Below are positions 17,201 to 26,463 of a DNA stretch of 64,000 nucleotides, one piece after another. The stretch spans positions 620,001 through 684,000 of the forward strand of contig NZ_CP031148.1 in NCBI RefSeq assembly GCF_003342675.1. The letters run 5' to 3'. The DNA is from Haloplanus rubicundus (GTDB lineage: Archaea; Halobacteriota; Halobacteria; Halobacteriales; Haloferacaceae). Position numbers and translations under genes: made by a program. Numbering within the stretch: the stretch's first letter is position 1; each line of letters begins with the position of its first letter. The notes below the pieces were generated by a model that saw only the letters and a program-made list of their open reading frames with translations, had not been told where the DNA came from and did not search any database.

Positions 17201-17584
17201 ATGACGGACGGCTACAGCATCGTCCACCCCGCCGACGTACCGGCCGAACAGTTCAACACGTGTGAGACGACGGTCCGGAAGCTGACGGCGCCGCTCGGGG
17301 CGACCGAACTCCGGGTGAATCAGGTCGTCGTCGAGCCGGGGGAGGTGACGACGCCCCACACCCACGAGGGACAGGAGGAGGTGTTCGTCTCGATGGACGG
17401 CGGACAGATATCGCTCGCCGGCGAGGTACACGACGTGCCCGCCGGCGGCGTCGTCCGCGTCGCCCCGGAGACGGTTCGGAACCTCTGTAATCACACCGAC
17501 GAGACCCACGTCTGGCTGGCGTTCGGCGCGCCGCCGGTCGGCACCGTCGAGAACTTCGGATCGTACGTCGTCGAGGAGTCTTAA
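17201..17584 (+). CDS. Cupin-domain protein
   Basis: 127 residues forming one small beta-barrel. Metal-ligand candidates are His53, His55 and Glu60 (TPHTHEGQEE), the first cupin motif; the second motif region holds His98 and His103. It lacks a fused catalytic domain, so substrate is unknown. Start at ATG 17201, 43 bp after the HTH gene, with an AT-rich ATTTT stretch about 28 bp upstream. Its TAA interlocks with the stop of the convergent glutaredoxin (TTAA, 17581-17584). Confidence 0.75.
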   Translation: MTDGYSIVHPADVPAEQFNTCETTVRKLTAPLGATELRVNQVVVEPGEVTTPHTHEGQEEVFVSMDGGQISLAGEVHDVPAGGVVRVAPETVRNLCNHTDETHVWLAFGAPPVGTVENFGSYVVEES

Positions 17585-17829
17585 GCGCCGTACGTCTGCT
17601 CCAGATACGCGACGATGTCGTCGCTCTCGGACATCCCCTCGACGTCGTGGTCCGGATCGACGAGGACGGGGACGCCCGTCTGCCCGCTCACTTCCTCCAC
17701 TTCCGTTCGCTCGGGGTGCGAGCGCGGCACCTCGTGGGAGACGTACTCCAGCCCGAGTTCGTCGAGTTTGGTCTTTACCTTCGCGCAGTAGGGACAGCCG
17801 GGGAGTTCGTAGAGTTCCAGGTTCGGCAT
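17581..17829 (-). CDS. Glutaredoxin-like thioredoxin-fold protein
   Basis: 82 residues, a minimal glutaredoxin. The dithiol active site CPYC is at 12-15, TGVPVLVD (cis-Pro region) at about 51-58, and a MSESDDIVAYL C-terminal helix follows. It would reduce disulfides or carry thiol redox equivalents in the cytoplasm; haloarchaea use gamma-glutamylcysteine rather than glutathione. Start at ATG 17829. Overlaps the cupin stop by 4 bp. Confidence 0.88.
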   Translation of the reverse strand: MPNLELYELPGCPYCAKVKTKLDELGLEYVSHEVPRSHPERTEVEEVSGQTGVPVLVDPDHDVEGMSESDDIVAYLEQTYGA

Positions 17830-17909
17830 CGAGTGGGCGTACAGGCTCCGCGAACTTGAGGCCGACGGACGTGTGCGCTGCGGGCGCGAGGCCGGTGGAC
17901 GCCCAGGGC

Positions 17910-19310
17910 CTACGCCAGCGTGTTCGTCCGCACCACGTAGTACATGACGAACGCGCCCGCGAGCACCCAGTGGCCGGGGCGCACGTCGCCCCACTCGCCG
18001 CGCGCCGCCTTCACGATGGGGTAGGTGACGATGCCCGCCGCGATGCCCGTCGCGATGGAGTAGGTCAGCGGCATCACGAGGATGGTCATGCCCGCCGGAA
18101 TCGCATAAGAGAGGTCGTCCCACGCGATGTCGACGACGTTGCCGAGCATCACGACGCCGATGACGACGAGGGCGATGTGGGAGGCGTAGAGGGGGATGGC
18201 GGCGGCGAGGGGGACGACGGCCAGCGACGCGAGAAAGAGCAGGGCGACGACGAGGGCGGTCATCCCCGTCCGGCCGCCCTCCTCGACGCCGGAGGCCGAC
18301 TCGATGTAGGTCGTGACGGTGGAGGTGCCGAGCATCCCGCCGACCGTCGTCCCGACGGCGTCGGCCATCAGCGGCTTGTCGATGTCCGGGAGGTTCCCCT
18401 TCTCGTCGAGAAAGCCCGCAATCTGGGCGACGCCGGTGAGCGTCCCCGCGGTGTCGAAGAAGTCGACGAAAAAGAAGGTGAACACGACCAGCGCGAAGGT
18501 GAACGCCTCGATGTCGGCGAGGCCGACGACGAACGCCCCTGCGAGGGGCGTGATGTCGTAGGTGGCGCCGGGGGCGCCGGCGACGAGGCGACCGGCCGCG
18601 TCGCCGCCCACGAGGCCCGCGTTGGCGACGATCCAGCCGAGCGCCGTCGTCCCGACGATGCCGAGGATGATCGATCCGCGAATCCCGCGGGCGTAGAGCG
18701 CGAACGTAAAGAGGAGGCCGACGACGGAGACGATGGCGACCGGATCGGACGCGACGGCGCCGAGCGTGATCAGCGTCGCCGGGTCGTCGACGACGATGCC
18801 CATGGCCTGTAAGCCGATGATGGCGAGAAAGAGTCCGATCCCGGTACCGACGGCGAACTTGACGGGCTCCGGAAACGCTCGGATGATGTACTCGCGGGCG
18901 CCGATGGCGGTGAGGACGATGAAGACGATGCCCTCGACGACGACGGCGGCGAGCGCCGTCTGCCAGGGGATGCCGAGCGCCCCGACGACGGTGAAGGCGA
19001 AGAAGGCGTTCAGGCCGAGGCCGGGCGCCTGTCCGAACGGGCGGTTGGCGTACAGCGCCATGATCAGCGTCGCCGTCGCCGCCGCGACGATGGTGACGAC
19101 GGCGAGCATCGACTGTACCTCGCCGGGACCGTATCCCGCCACGACGATGCCTGGTTTCTCGCCCGGAATCCCGACGAGAATGCTCGGGTTCACGACGACG
19201 ATGTACGACATCGTCAGGAACGTCGTGAGTCCCGCGAGCACCTCCGTCCGGAGCGTCGTCCCGTGCTCCTCGAAGCCGAAGTAGTTCGCCAGCGAGTCAC
19301 TCAACGCCAT
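17910..19310 (-). CDS. NCS2-family purine permease (AzgA-like)
   Basis: 466 residues with about 12-14 membrane helices. The opening (FGFEEHGTTLRTEVLAGLTTFLTMSYI) and FFFVDFFDTAGTLTGVA motif are those of AzgA adenine/guanine/hypoxanthine:proton symporters. It probably imports nucleobases across the cell membrane. It is a single-gene unit: 80 bp from the glutaredoxin start and 101 bp from the aconitase stop. A GTTAAG box lies about 28 bp upstream of ATG 19310, and an imperfect GATATGCAGCGTATATG dyad covers the start region. Confidence 0.85.
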   Translation of the reverse strand: MALSDSLANYFGFEEHGTTLRTEVLAGLTTFLTMSYIVVVNPSILVGIPGEKPGIVVAGYGPGEVQSMLAVVTIVAAATATLIMALYANRPFGQAPGLGLNAFFAFTVVGALGIPWQTALAAVVVEGIVFIVLTAIGAREYIIRAFPEPVKFAVGTGIGLFLAIIGLQAMGIVVDDPATLITLGAVASDPVAIVSVVGLLFTFALYARGIRGSIILGIVGTTALGWIVANAGLVGGDAAGRLVAGAPGATYDITPLAGAFVVGLADIEAFTFALVVFTFFFVDFFDTAGTLTGVAQIAGFLDEKGNLPDIDKPLMADAVGTTVGGMLGTSTVTTYIESASGVEEGGRTGMTALVVALLFLASLAVVPLAAAIPLYASHIALVVIGVVMLGNVVDIAWDDLSYAIPAGMTILVMPLTYSIATGIAAGIVTYPIVKAARGEWGDVRPGHWVLAGAFVMYYVVRTNTLA

Positions 19311-19411
19311 ATACGCTGCATATCAGCAATCCGGCACTTAACGGTTGGCATGCGATTCGGCGGCCGCATCTCGACGTTCCGATTCGAGGCGGGATCTTTC
19401 GGTGGCCCCGC

Positions 19412-21379
19412 CTACGCCTCCTCGTCGACGCCGTCCGCGAACTCCCGGCGCGTGTGCGGAAGTTTTCCGCCCGCCGCGAGCAGTTCACGTTCGCGCTCGT
19501 TGGCGTCGAGGTGAGCCGTCGCCTCCCAGTCGTCGTTCACGCGGATAGTGAGCGTCTCCTGCCCGCTCTCGACCGCTTCGACCGCGTCGTCGACGAGTTC
19601 GACGTCGTCGCCCTGCTCGATGCGGTCGTACGTCTCCGCGTCGATGCTCAGCGGCAGGAGGCCGAAGTTGATCAGGTTGGACTTGTGGATGCGGGCGAAC
19701 GACTGCGCGAGGACGCCGTGGATGCCGAGGTACATCGGACAGAGCGCGGCGTGTTCCCGTGAGGAGCCCTGGCCGTAGTTCTCGCCGGCGACGAGGAAGC
19801 CGCCGTCGGCCTCGGCGGCCCGCCCCGCGAACGTCTCGTCGACCCGCTTGAGCGTGAACTCGGAGAGCTTGGGCACGTTCGAGCGGTAGACCGACACCTC
19901 CTGGGTCGCCGGGATGATGTGGTCGGTCGTGATGTTGTCGGGCATCTTCAGGAGCGCCGGTCCCGTCAGCTCACTGCCGAGCGGTTCTTTCAGGGGCACT
20001 TCGTCGATGTTCGGTCCCTTGACGAGGCCGTCGTCGACGGCCTGGTCCGGCATGATGATGTCCGACTCGCTGGCGCCGATGTAGCGTTCGGGGTACTCGA
20101 AGCCGGGCGCCTCCAGGTCGTCGAGTTCGTCGGCCAGGTCACGCGGATCGGTGATCTCGCCGGTCAGCGCCGTCGCCGCGGCGACTTCGGGCGAGCAGAG
20201 ATAGACCGCGTCGTCTTCCATCCCGGAGCGTCCCTCGAAGTTGCGGTTGAAGGTGCGGACGCTCACGGAGTCGGAGGCGGGGACGTGGCCGGCGCCGATG
20301 CAGGCGCCACACGTCGCCTCGGAGATGTTGACGCCGGCGGCCATCAGTTCCGCGGTGAGACCGTTCCGCGCCGCCATCTCGGCGGCCTGTTTCGATCCCG
20401 GTGCGACGATCATCTCGGTTCGCTTCGCCACCTCGCGGTCGCGGAGCATCTTCGCCACGGGGAGGATGTCCTCGTAGGCGCCGTTGGTACAGGAGCCGAC
20501 GAGCACCTGATCGGTCTCGGTGCCCGCCACTTCCCGGACCGGCACCACGTTGTCCGGCATCGACGGACACGCGATCAGGGGTTCGATGTCGGAGAGGTCG
20601 ACGACGATTTCGTCGTCGTACTCCGCGTCGGGGTCGGGCGAGAGTTCGACGAAGTCCTCCGGCCGGCCGAGGCGCTCGAAGAACTCCTTCGTGCGCTCGT
20701 CGGTCGGGAAGATGGAGGTGGTGGCGCCGAGTTCCGTCCCCATGTTCGTGATGACGGTGCGCTCGTGGGCCGAGAGCGTCTCGACGCCGGGGCCGGTGTA
20801 CTCGAACACCTTGCCGACGCCCTCCTTGACCGAGAACCGCCGGAGGAGTTCGAGGATGACGTCTTTCGCGGTGGACCACTCGGGGAGTGCCCCTTCGAGG
20901 CGGACGTTGACGATTTCGGGCACGTCGAGGTAGTAGGGCGCGCCGCCCATCGCGGTGGCCACGTCGAGGCCGCCGGTGCCGATGCCGAGACAGCCGAGGC
21001 CACCCGCCGTCGGGGTGTGCGAATCCGCACCGATGAGGGTCTTGCCCGGCGCCGTGAAGTTCTCCTTGTGGACCTGGTGGAGGATGCCGGTGCCCGGCCG
21101 CGCGAAGTAGGCGCCGTAGGTGCCCGCGGCCGACCGGAGGAAGCGGTGGTCGTCGGACACCTTGAAGTCCGGCTGGTAGGTCTGGTGGTCGCAGTGCTGG
21201 CCGGCCACCTCGACCTGTACCTCGTCGAGGCCGAGCGCCTCGAACTGGAGCCACGCCATCGTTCCCGTCAGGTCGTGGGCGATGGTCTGATCGACCGCGA
21301 TGCCGACCTCCTCGCCCGTCGCTATCTCGCCGTCGACGAGGTGATCCTCCAGAATCTTCTCCGTGAGTGTCTGTCCCAT
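19412..21379 (-). CDS. acn: Aconitate hydratase, paralogue 1
   Basis: 655 residues; isomerises citrate to isocitrate through a 4Fe-4S cluster in the TCA cycle. Cluster cysteines are C297 (GSCTNG), C357 and C360 (TCGACIG). ADSHTPTAGGLG (119-130) and the C-terminal swivel domain with GQGSSREHAA are complete. It aligns without gaps to paralogue 2 (30290-32266) over the first 360 residues. ACIG rather than PCIG follows the second cluster motif. A CCGTTATGTG stretch about 35 bp upstream of ATG 21379 may be its TATA box. A related substrate (methylcitrate pathway) is possible for one paralogue. Confidence 0.88.
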   Translation of the reverse strand: MGQTLTEKILEDHLVDGEIATGEEVGIAVDQTIAHDLTGTMAWLQFEALGLDEVQVEVAGQHCDHQTYQPDFKVSDDHRFLRSAAGTYGAYFARPGTGILHQVHKENFTAPGKTLIGADSHTPTAGGLGCLGIGTGGLDVATAMGGAPYYLDVPEIVNVRLEGALPEWSTAKDVILELLRRFSVKEGVGKVFEYTGPGVETLSAHERTVITNMGTELGATTSIFPTDERTKEFFERLGRPEDFVELSPDPDAEYDDEIVVDLSDIEPLIACPSMPDNVVPVREVAGTETDQVLVGSCTNGAYEDILPVAKMLRDREVAKRTEMIVAPGSKQAAEMAARNGLTAELMAAGVNISEATCGACIGAGHVPASDSVSVRTFNRNFEGRSGMEDDAVYLCSPEVAAATALTGEITDPRDLADELDDLEAPGFEYPERYIGASESDIIMPDQAVDDGLVKGPNIDEVPLKEPLGSELTGPALLKMPDNITTDHIIPATQEVSVYRSNVPKLSEFTLKRVDETFAGRAAEADGGFLVAGENYGQGSSREHAALCPMYLGIHGVLAQSFARIHKSNLINFGLLPLSIDAETYDRIEQGDDVELVDDAVEAVESGQETLTIRVNDDWEATAHLDANERERELLAAGGKLPHTRREFADGVDEEA

Positions 21380-21442
21380 AACTACCGGGGCTTGCGCGGT
21401 GGTTCACATAACGGTTTCCCACGCCGTCGAGCGCCGAATTCG

Positions 21443-21520
21443 TACTGTCGGCTGTAACCGTTTCAAGATATTCGCCATCTCGGGATGGCAAATATCTCGA
21501 TCGACTTACAGCCGGCAGTA
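21443..21520. repeat. 78-bp nested stem-loop element, family 2, copy 1
   Basis: Ends are TACTGTCGGCTGTAA and TTACAGCCGGCAGTA (14 of 15 complementary). An inner stem pairs AGATATTCGCCAT (21466-21478) with ATGGCAAATATCT (21485-21497) at 12 of 13 positions. The right end touches the stop codon of the ABC permease gene. Second copy at 42787-42863. Confidence 0.72.
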
Positions 21521-22645
21521 TCAGCCCCGCAGCACCTCGACCGGGTTCGCCGTCGACGCCTTCCACGCGGGGTAGAGGCCGCTGACCGTGCTCGCGATCA
21601 CCGCGAACCCGAAGCCGAGCGCGAGGAACTCCAGGTTGCGCGGCTGGAAGACAAGCCCCGGCTGGCCGTTGAGCTGTCCGTTGACGGTGTAGCCGATCAG
21701 TATCGAGAGGACGACGCCGACGGCGCCGCCGACGACGCCGAGGAGCGCAGCTTCCGCGACGATCATCCGCATCACCTCCCGTCGTCGGATGCCCACGGCC
21801 CGGAAGACTCCGATTTCGGCGCGGCGCTCGACCACGCTCATCAGCATGACGTTCAGGATGCTGACGCCGGCGACGACCAGCGAGATGGAGCCGACGCCGA
21901 GGAGCGCGGCGTTCAGCGTGGCGAAGAAGCCGCTGACGGTCTCCTGGATGTCGGCGGGGGTGAACGTCCCCACCACCTCCTCGCGCTGGTTCAGTTCCGC
22001 CGGTATCTCCGCGGCCAGGCGCTGGGCGTCCTCGCCGTCCGCCGCGACGACGGTCACCTGGTCGTAGCCGTCCCCGTCGACGTCGTCGAGGGGGACGACG
22101 ACCGAGACGCCCTGCCCGAAGCCGCCGGGTTCGTCGAGGATGGCGATGATGCGATACGAGCGGCCGCCGATGGAGACGGTCTGCCCGAGTTCCACCCCGA
22201 GCTCGGCGGCGAGTTCGGCGTTGAGCAAGGCGCCGCTCCGCATCGGCGACGGGATGGTGCCCTCCGCGGCGTCGTAGAGCGCCGCGGGCCGGGACATCGC
22301 CTGCACGTTCACCTGCCGGCGTTCGGACCGGGAGGCCACCGTCAGCGTCTCCGTGCGCCGCGGGACGACCACGGCACCGGTCGCCACCCGCTCTATCGAG
22401 TCGACCTGCGCGTCGGTGACGACGCCCGCCTCGTTCTCCTCGCCGGGAAACACCGTCACCGTGTTCGACAGCCCGCCGAGTTCCTGGGTGGCGCCGTACT
22501 GGAGCGCCGTTCCCGTGATGCCGATGGCCGCGATAGCGACGACGCCGATGACGATGCCGAGGGTCGCCAGCCCGGTTCGGAGCCGGTTGCGCTGGAGGTT
22601 GAGCCACGCCATCCGAAGCGCCGGCGCGTCGAGCGGTCCCCTCAC
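21521..22645 (-). CDS. MacB/FtsX-type ABC transporter permease
   Basis: 374 residues from GTG 22645, which overlaps the ATPase stop (GTGA), so translation is probably coupled. One helix near the N-terminus (about 26-48), a large extracytoplasmic MacB-PCD domain (about 50-240), then three helices (about 245-360) in the FtsX pattern, with the ERRAEIGVFRAVGIRRREV coupling motif. MacB-type systems transmit force across the membrane rather than pumping through it. Third gene of an operon with the ATPase and the CARDB surface protein. The stop codon is followed at once by stem-loop element 21443-21520. Confidence 0.85.
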   Translation of the reverse strand: MRGPLDAPALRMAWLNLQRNRLRTGLATLGIVIGVVAIAAIGITGTALQYGATQELGGLSNTVTVFPGEENEAGVVTDAQVDSIERVATGAVVVPRRTETLTVASRSERRQVNVQAMSRPAALYDAAEGTIPSPMRSGALLNAELAAELGVELGQTVSIGGRSYRIIAILDEPGGFGQGVSVVVPLDDVDGDGYDQVTVVAADGEDAQRLAAEIPAELNQREEVVGTFTPADIQETVSGFFATLNAALLGVGSISLVVAGVSILNVMLMSVVERRAEIGVFRAVGIRRREVMRMIVAEAALLGVVGGAVGVVLSILIGYTVNGQLNGQPGLVFQPRNLEFLALGFGFAVIASTVSGLYPAWKASTANPVEVLRG

Positions 22646-23358
22646 TGGATCACCCCGTCGACGAGTTCGACCGTCCGGTCGGTGAACTCGGTCACCAGTT
22701 CGTCGTGGGTGACCGCCACCACGCCCACCTCCGCCTCCGTGCTGATGCGCTCGAACTCCTCCAAAATGTTGCGTCCAGTGTCCCGGTCCAGGTTCCCGGT
22801 CGGTTCGTCCGCGAGCAGGAGCCGCGGCTCGTTCACCAGCGCGCGGGCGATGGCGACGCGCTGACGCTGGCCGCCCGAGAGCTGGTCCGGCCGGTGGTCG
22901 AGTCGGTCGTCGAGGCCCATCCGTTCCAGCAGCGCCCGCGCCCGTGGCGTCTGATCCCCCTGCACGAACATCGTGGGCACGAGGACGTTCTCGACGGCGG
23001 TCAGCATGGGGACGAGGTGGAACGACTGGAAGACGAAGCCGATGGTCCGACGGCGGGCCATCGTCCGCGCCTCGTCGTCGTAGTCGGTCACGTCGTCGCC
23101 GTCGAGACGCACCGTCCCCGAGGTGGGCACGTCGAGGAGACCCAGCACGTTCAACAGCGTGCTCTTGCCGGAGCCGCTGGGGCCGATGACGGCGACCATC
23201 TCGCCGGGTTCGACCGCGAAGTCGACGTCGGCGAGGGCGGCGATGGTCTCGCCGCCGCTCCGGTACTCCTTGGTCACGTCGTCGAGTTCGGCGACGGGGT
23301 GACGGGTGGTCGCCGGGTCGGCGTCGGCCGCGGCGCCGGAATCGCGTCCCGTCATCAT
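22642..23358 (-). CDS. ABC transporter ATP-binding protein, LolD/MacB type
   Basis: 238 residues. Walker A GPSGSGKS (59-66), Q-loop FQSFHLVP, signature LSGGQRQR, Walker B LLLADEPTGNLD and switch His (VTHDE) are all present. This is the LolD/MacB class that partners FtsX-like permeases. Start at ATG 23358, overlapping the stop of the CARDB gene (ATGA); a second ATG follows directly. The acidic head (about 5-20) is a haloarchaeal addition. Confidence 0.9.
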   Translation of the reverse strand: MMTGRDSGAAADADPATTRHPVAELDDVTKEYRSGGETIAALADVDFAVEPGEMVAVIGPSGSGKSTLLNVLGLLDVPTSGTVRLDGDDVTDYDDEARTMARRRTIGFVFQSFHLVPMLTAVENVLVPTMFVQGDQTPRARALLERMGLDDRLDHRPDQLSGGQRQRVAIARALVNEPRLLLADEPTGNLDRDTGRNILEEFERISTEAEVGVVAVTHDELVTEFTDRTVELVDGVIQ

Positions 23359-24866
23359 TCGTCGGTACCGCGGCGTTGCCACCAGTAGAACGCGCCGCCG
23401 CCCACGGCAACGACGAGGGCGAGGCGGAGGAGGAGGCCGACCACGTCGATGCGGCCGAGACCGAGGAAGCCGCCCCCACCGGGGGGACCGTCCGGCTCCG
23501 GGCCGCCCTGCGACGCCCCGACGGCACCGTCGGTTATCGTCACGTCGACGACCCGGGTGTACCCCTCGCCGTCGGCGATGTAGCTGATCCGGATGGGCAC
23601 CGTGTCGGTCCGGTTGCCCGCCAGTCGCGCCGTCAACTCGAACGACGTGAACTCGCCCGCCGGCACGTTGCCGACGAAGTAGTTTTTCGCCGGCGACACC
23701 GGCGTCACGCGCTCGGTGCCGACGACGCTCACGACGGCACCGGTCACGGCCGTCTCGCCGGTGTTCGAGGCGCTGCCGGCGAGTCTGATCGCCCCGCCGG
23801 CCGGAATCACTTCGATCCCCGTCAGCGAGATGTTGCCGTCGGTCGTCGGCGCGAAGTCGACGGTCGTCGTCGTCTCGTAGCGCTCGCCGGCGGCCTCGTA
23901 GCTCGCGATCAGGGTCACGTCGCCGGCCGGCAGACTCGACTCGCCGATGGACAGTTCGCGGGTCGACTCCGTCCCCACGTCCGCGACGAGTTTTCGCGCG
24001 ACCGTCTCGCCGTCCGCGTCGGCGCGGAGGCGCACCCCTTCCAGGGGGACGTTCCCGAAGTTGGTGAGTTCGGCGTCGATGCGGGCGGTGCCGTTTTCCC
24101 GGACCACCTCCGCGTCGAGTTCGGCGTCCACGTCGGGCGGGTCGACGTCGAACGTGCGCGATTCGACGACCGTCCGCCGGTCGCCGTCGGCGTCGCGGTA
24201 CGACAGCGACGCGGTGAGCGGCTGGGCGCCGGGACCGTCGAAGGTCACGTCGAACTCGACGCGGCGCTCGCGGCCGCTTCCCAGCGACGCGTTCACGCGG
24301 CTGGCGTCGTCGACGGTGGCGTTCGGTCCCGACAGCGTGAGTCGGAGGTTGGAGACGTTGGATGGGGCGCCGTTGGCGACGGTGACGTTCACCTGCCCCT
24401 CGGTCGAGGGGTCGTTCGGCGTCTCCAGGGAGAGCTGGACGTCGCTGTCGCGTTCGTTGACCGACACTGACACGGGATACTGGACGTTGAAGATGCCGCC
24501 GCCGATGCCCTGCCCGTAGACGTGGAGGGTGAGATCCTTCCGCCCCGGCGTCTCGAAGTCCGTGGTGAGCGGGAGTTCGACCGTGCCGCCGGAACCGAGC
24601 GTCCCGAGATCCCTGGCGGTCGCGAGGGTTCGACTCCCGGCGCGGAGCGACACCTGGTTGATCCGTGCCGCGTCGCTGCTGCTCTCGAAGTTCCGTATCG
24701 TCGCGGTGACGGTCACGTCCTCGCCGACGCGGGGCGTCGACGGGTCGACGGCGACCGACTGGACGACGACCTGACTCTCCGCCGACGCGACGCCGGCGCC
24801 GAGCGGCACCGCACTCGTCGCCAGGACGACGGCGACGGCGAGGACGACGAGCGCCCGATCAGACAT
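23355..24866 (-). CDS. Secreted CARDB/Ig-like domain protein with C-terminal membrane anchor
   Basis: 503 residues: a signal peptide (about 1-29), then three or four beta-sandwich repeats of CARDB/NEW3 type (for example ATIRNFESSSDAARINQVSL and AELTNFGNVPLEGVRLRA), several N-x-S/T sequons, a Gly/Pro hinge, one C-terminal helix (about 470-493) and a basic stop-transfer end. It is surface-exposed and membrane-tethered. As first gene of an overlapping operon with a MacB-type ATPase and permease, it is probably the extracellular partner of that transporter. No enzymatic motif seen. Confidence 0.75.
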   Translation of the reverse strand: MSDRALVVLAVAVVLATSAVPLGAGVASAESQVVVQSVAVDPSTPRVGEDVTVTATIRNFESSSDAARINQVSLRAGSRTLATARDLGTLGSGGTVELPLTTDFETPGRKDLTLHVYGQGIGGGIFNVQYPVSVSVNERDSDVQLSLETPNDPSTEGQVNVTVANGAPSNVSNLRLTLSGPNATVDDASRVNASLGSGRERRVEFDVTFDGPGAQPLTASLSYRDADGDRRTVVESRTFDVDPPDVDAELDAEVVRENGTARIDAELTNFGNVPLEGVRLRADADGETVARKLVADVGTESTRELSIGESSLPAGDVTLIASYEAAGERYETTTTVDFAPTTDGNISLTGIEVIPAGGAIRLAGSASNTGETAVTGAVVSVVGTERVTPVSPAKNYFVGNVPAGEFTSFELTARLAGNRTDTVPIRISYIADGEGYTRVVDVTITDGAVGASQGGPEPDGPPGGGGFLGLGRIDVVGLLLRLALVVAVGGGAFYWWQRRGTDE

Positions 24867-25017
24867 GCCGAGACCACCGCGGACGGACGGGGTGCCGGAC
24901 GACGGGGACGGTTCTGTTGCTGCGAGGCGCGAACGCGGGATCCATTACCGATCCATCGACTCCAGCCGAACTTACGTTATCGGATTGGAACAATCTCGAT
25001 TTTGGTCACGCGAACGG

Positions 25018-25875
25018 TCACTCGTCGTCCGTCGCCGACTCCCCGTCCCCGTCGTCGGTTCGGATCGACTCCCGCCAGTCGAGGTCGGTGACGCGCTTGA
25101 GGTCGTCCATCGTGAGTTGTGTCGACTCTTCGACCCCTCGTCCGGTGGCGACGCCGCTCGTGAGGATGCTCCGGACCCCCTCCTCGACGGTCATGTCGAT
25201 GTCGTAGACGTCCTTCTCGGGGACGTAGGTGAGGAGGCCACCGGTGACCGGGTTCGGCGCCAGCGGGAGAAACATCGACACCATGTCGTCGTGGCCGGTC
25301 GACGTTTCGATGGTCTCCGGCGACTCGCTCGTCACGAATCCCAGGACGTAGACGTCCTCCTCGAAACACTGGACGAGTTTGATGTCCTGAAAGTTCTCGC
25401 CGCCCTCGTCGAGCATCACGTCGCCCATCCGTCGGAAGCTCTTGTACACCGTCCCGACGCCCGGAATCGACGTGATGGCGAAATCGAAGACGTCGATGAG
25501 GCGCTCGCCGTAGCGGTTGCGCCCGACCGTCCCGATGGTCGTGACGAGCAAGAAGAGGACGATCAGCGCGACGAATTCGGTGAAGAAGTCGACGACGTAC
25601 GGGTAGACTCCCACCTCGATCAGGAGGCTGACGAAGCGGACGCGCTCGAACTGTTCGATGATCCCGAACCACCGCAACAGGGCGATGAAGGGGTCGAGCG
25701 CGCCGGAGATGAAATCGAGGACGACGGTGAGAATGTACAGCGTCACGATCACCGGAATCGTGATGGCGATGCCCGTCAGCAACGTCTGTTGGGTGCGGTC
25801 GTAGATCGACCCACCCGTCTCGCGGGCGGTGGAGGCCAGCCGGCGTGATCGGTCGCGGGGGTCCGGGCCGGACAT
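25018..25875 (-). CDS. DUF502 family membrane protein
   Basis: 285 residues. Two hydrophobic helices (about 32-58 and 95-120) flank a short loop, followed by a conserved soluble domain with SIPGVGTVYKSFRRM and the LVTSES / PLAPNPVTGGLL segments typical of DUF502. Function of the family is unknown. The 150-bp gap to the CARDB gene contains an AT-rich stretch (TTATCGGATTGGAACAATC, around 24977-24996) and no other gene. Acidic, disordered C-terminus. Confidence 0.8.
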   Translation of the reverse strand: MSGPDPRDRSRRLASTARETGGSIYDRTQQTLLTGIAITIPVIVTLYILTVVLDFISGALDPFIALLRWFGIIEQFERVRFVSLLIEVGVYPYVVDFFTEFVALIVLFLLVTTIGTVGRNRYGERLIDVFDFAITSIPGVGTVYKSFRRMGDVMLDEGGENFQDIKLVQCFEEDVYVLGFVTSESPETIETSTGHDDMVSMFLPLAPNPVTGGLLTYVPEKDVYDIDMTVEEGVRSILTSGVATGRGVEESTQLTMDDLKRVTDLDWRESIRTDDGDGESATDDE

Positions 25876-25929
25876 ACCCTCCCTTGAGCGCCGGGGTCAC
25901 AAAAATTGTCAGTCGAGCGTCGTTCTTGC

Positions 25930-26463
25930 CTACAACAGGCCTTCCTCGCGTGCGAGCAACACGCCCTCGATGGTGGCGTCGTTGGTCGGCGGGGCGCGGG
26001 CCACGTCGAGGGCGTCGGCGACGGGGACGGTTCGAACGGTGAGAAACTCGTTGCCGTCGAGGTCGCGGGCGGCGGGGGTCAGGCCCTCGGCGAAGACGAT
26101 GCCGCGGCGGTGCCGCAGGACGCCGGTGCAGGTCCAGAAGTCGTCGAGCAGCGCCGTCGAGTCCGGAGCGAAGCCCGTCTCCTCCTGCAGTTCTCGCGCC
26201 GCGGCCGTCGTGAACGATTCGCCGTCCTCGACGATGCCCGCCGGGAGTTCGAGTTGCGTCTCCCTGATGGTCGGCCGGAACTGCTCGACGAAGAGGAGTC
26301 GGTCGTCGACGACGGCGACCACCACCGCCGCCGGCGGGAGCTCCGCCCAGTAGTAGCGCTTCGTCGACCCGTCGGGCTGTTCGACCAGATCGTACCCCCC
26401 GGTGTACCAGCCGGTTTCGTACTCCGTCACCGACTCGATTACCGGCCAGTCGTGATCGGTCAT
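25930..26463 (-). CDS. NUDIX hydrolase, ADP-ribose pyrophosphatase-like
   Basis: 177 residues with a perfect Nudix box at 76-98 (G-x5-E-x7-REL-x-EE-x-GF). The preceding LELPAG and following PGxx-like loop match ADP-ribose/nucleoside-diphosphate-sugar hydrolases, which split the diphosphate using Mg2+. Start ATG 26463 overlaps the stop of the upstream membrane protein gene (ATGA), so the two are translationally coupled. Confidence 0.85.
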   Translation of the reverse strand: MTDHDWPVIESVTEYETGWYTGGYDLVEQPDGSTKRYYWAELPPAAVVVAVVDDRLLFVEQFRPTIRETQLELPAGIVEDGESFTTAAARELQEETGFAPDSTALLDDFWTCTGVLRHRRGIVFAEGLTPAARDLDGNEFLTVRTVPVADALDVARAPPTNDATIEGVLLAREEGLL

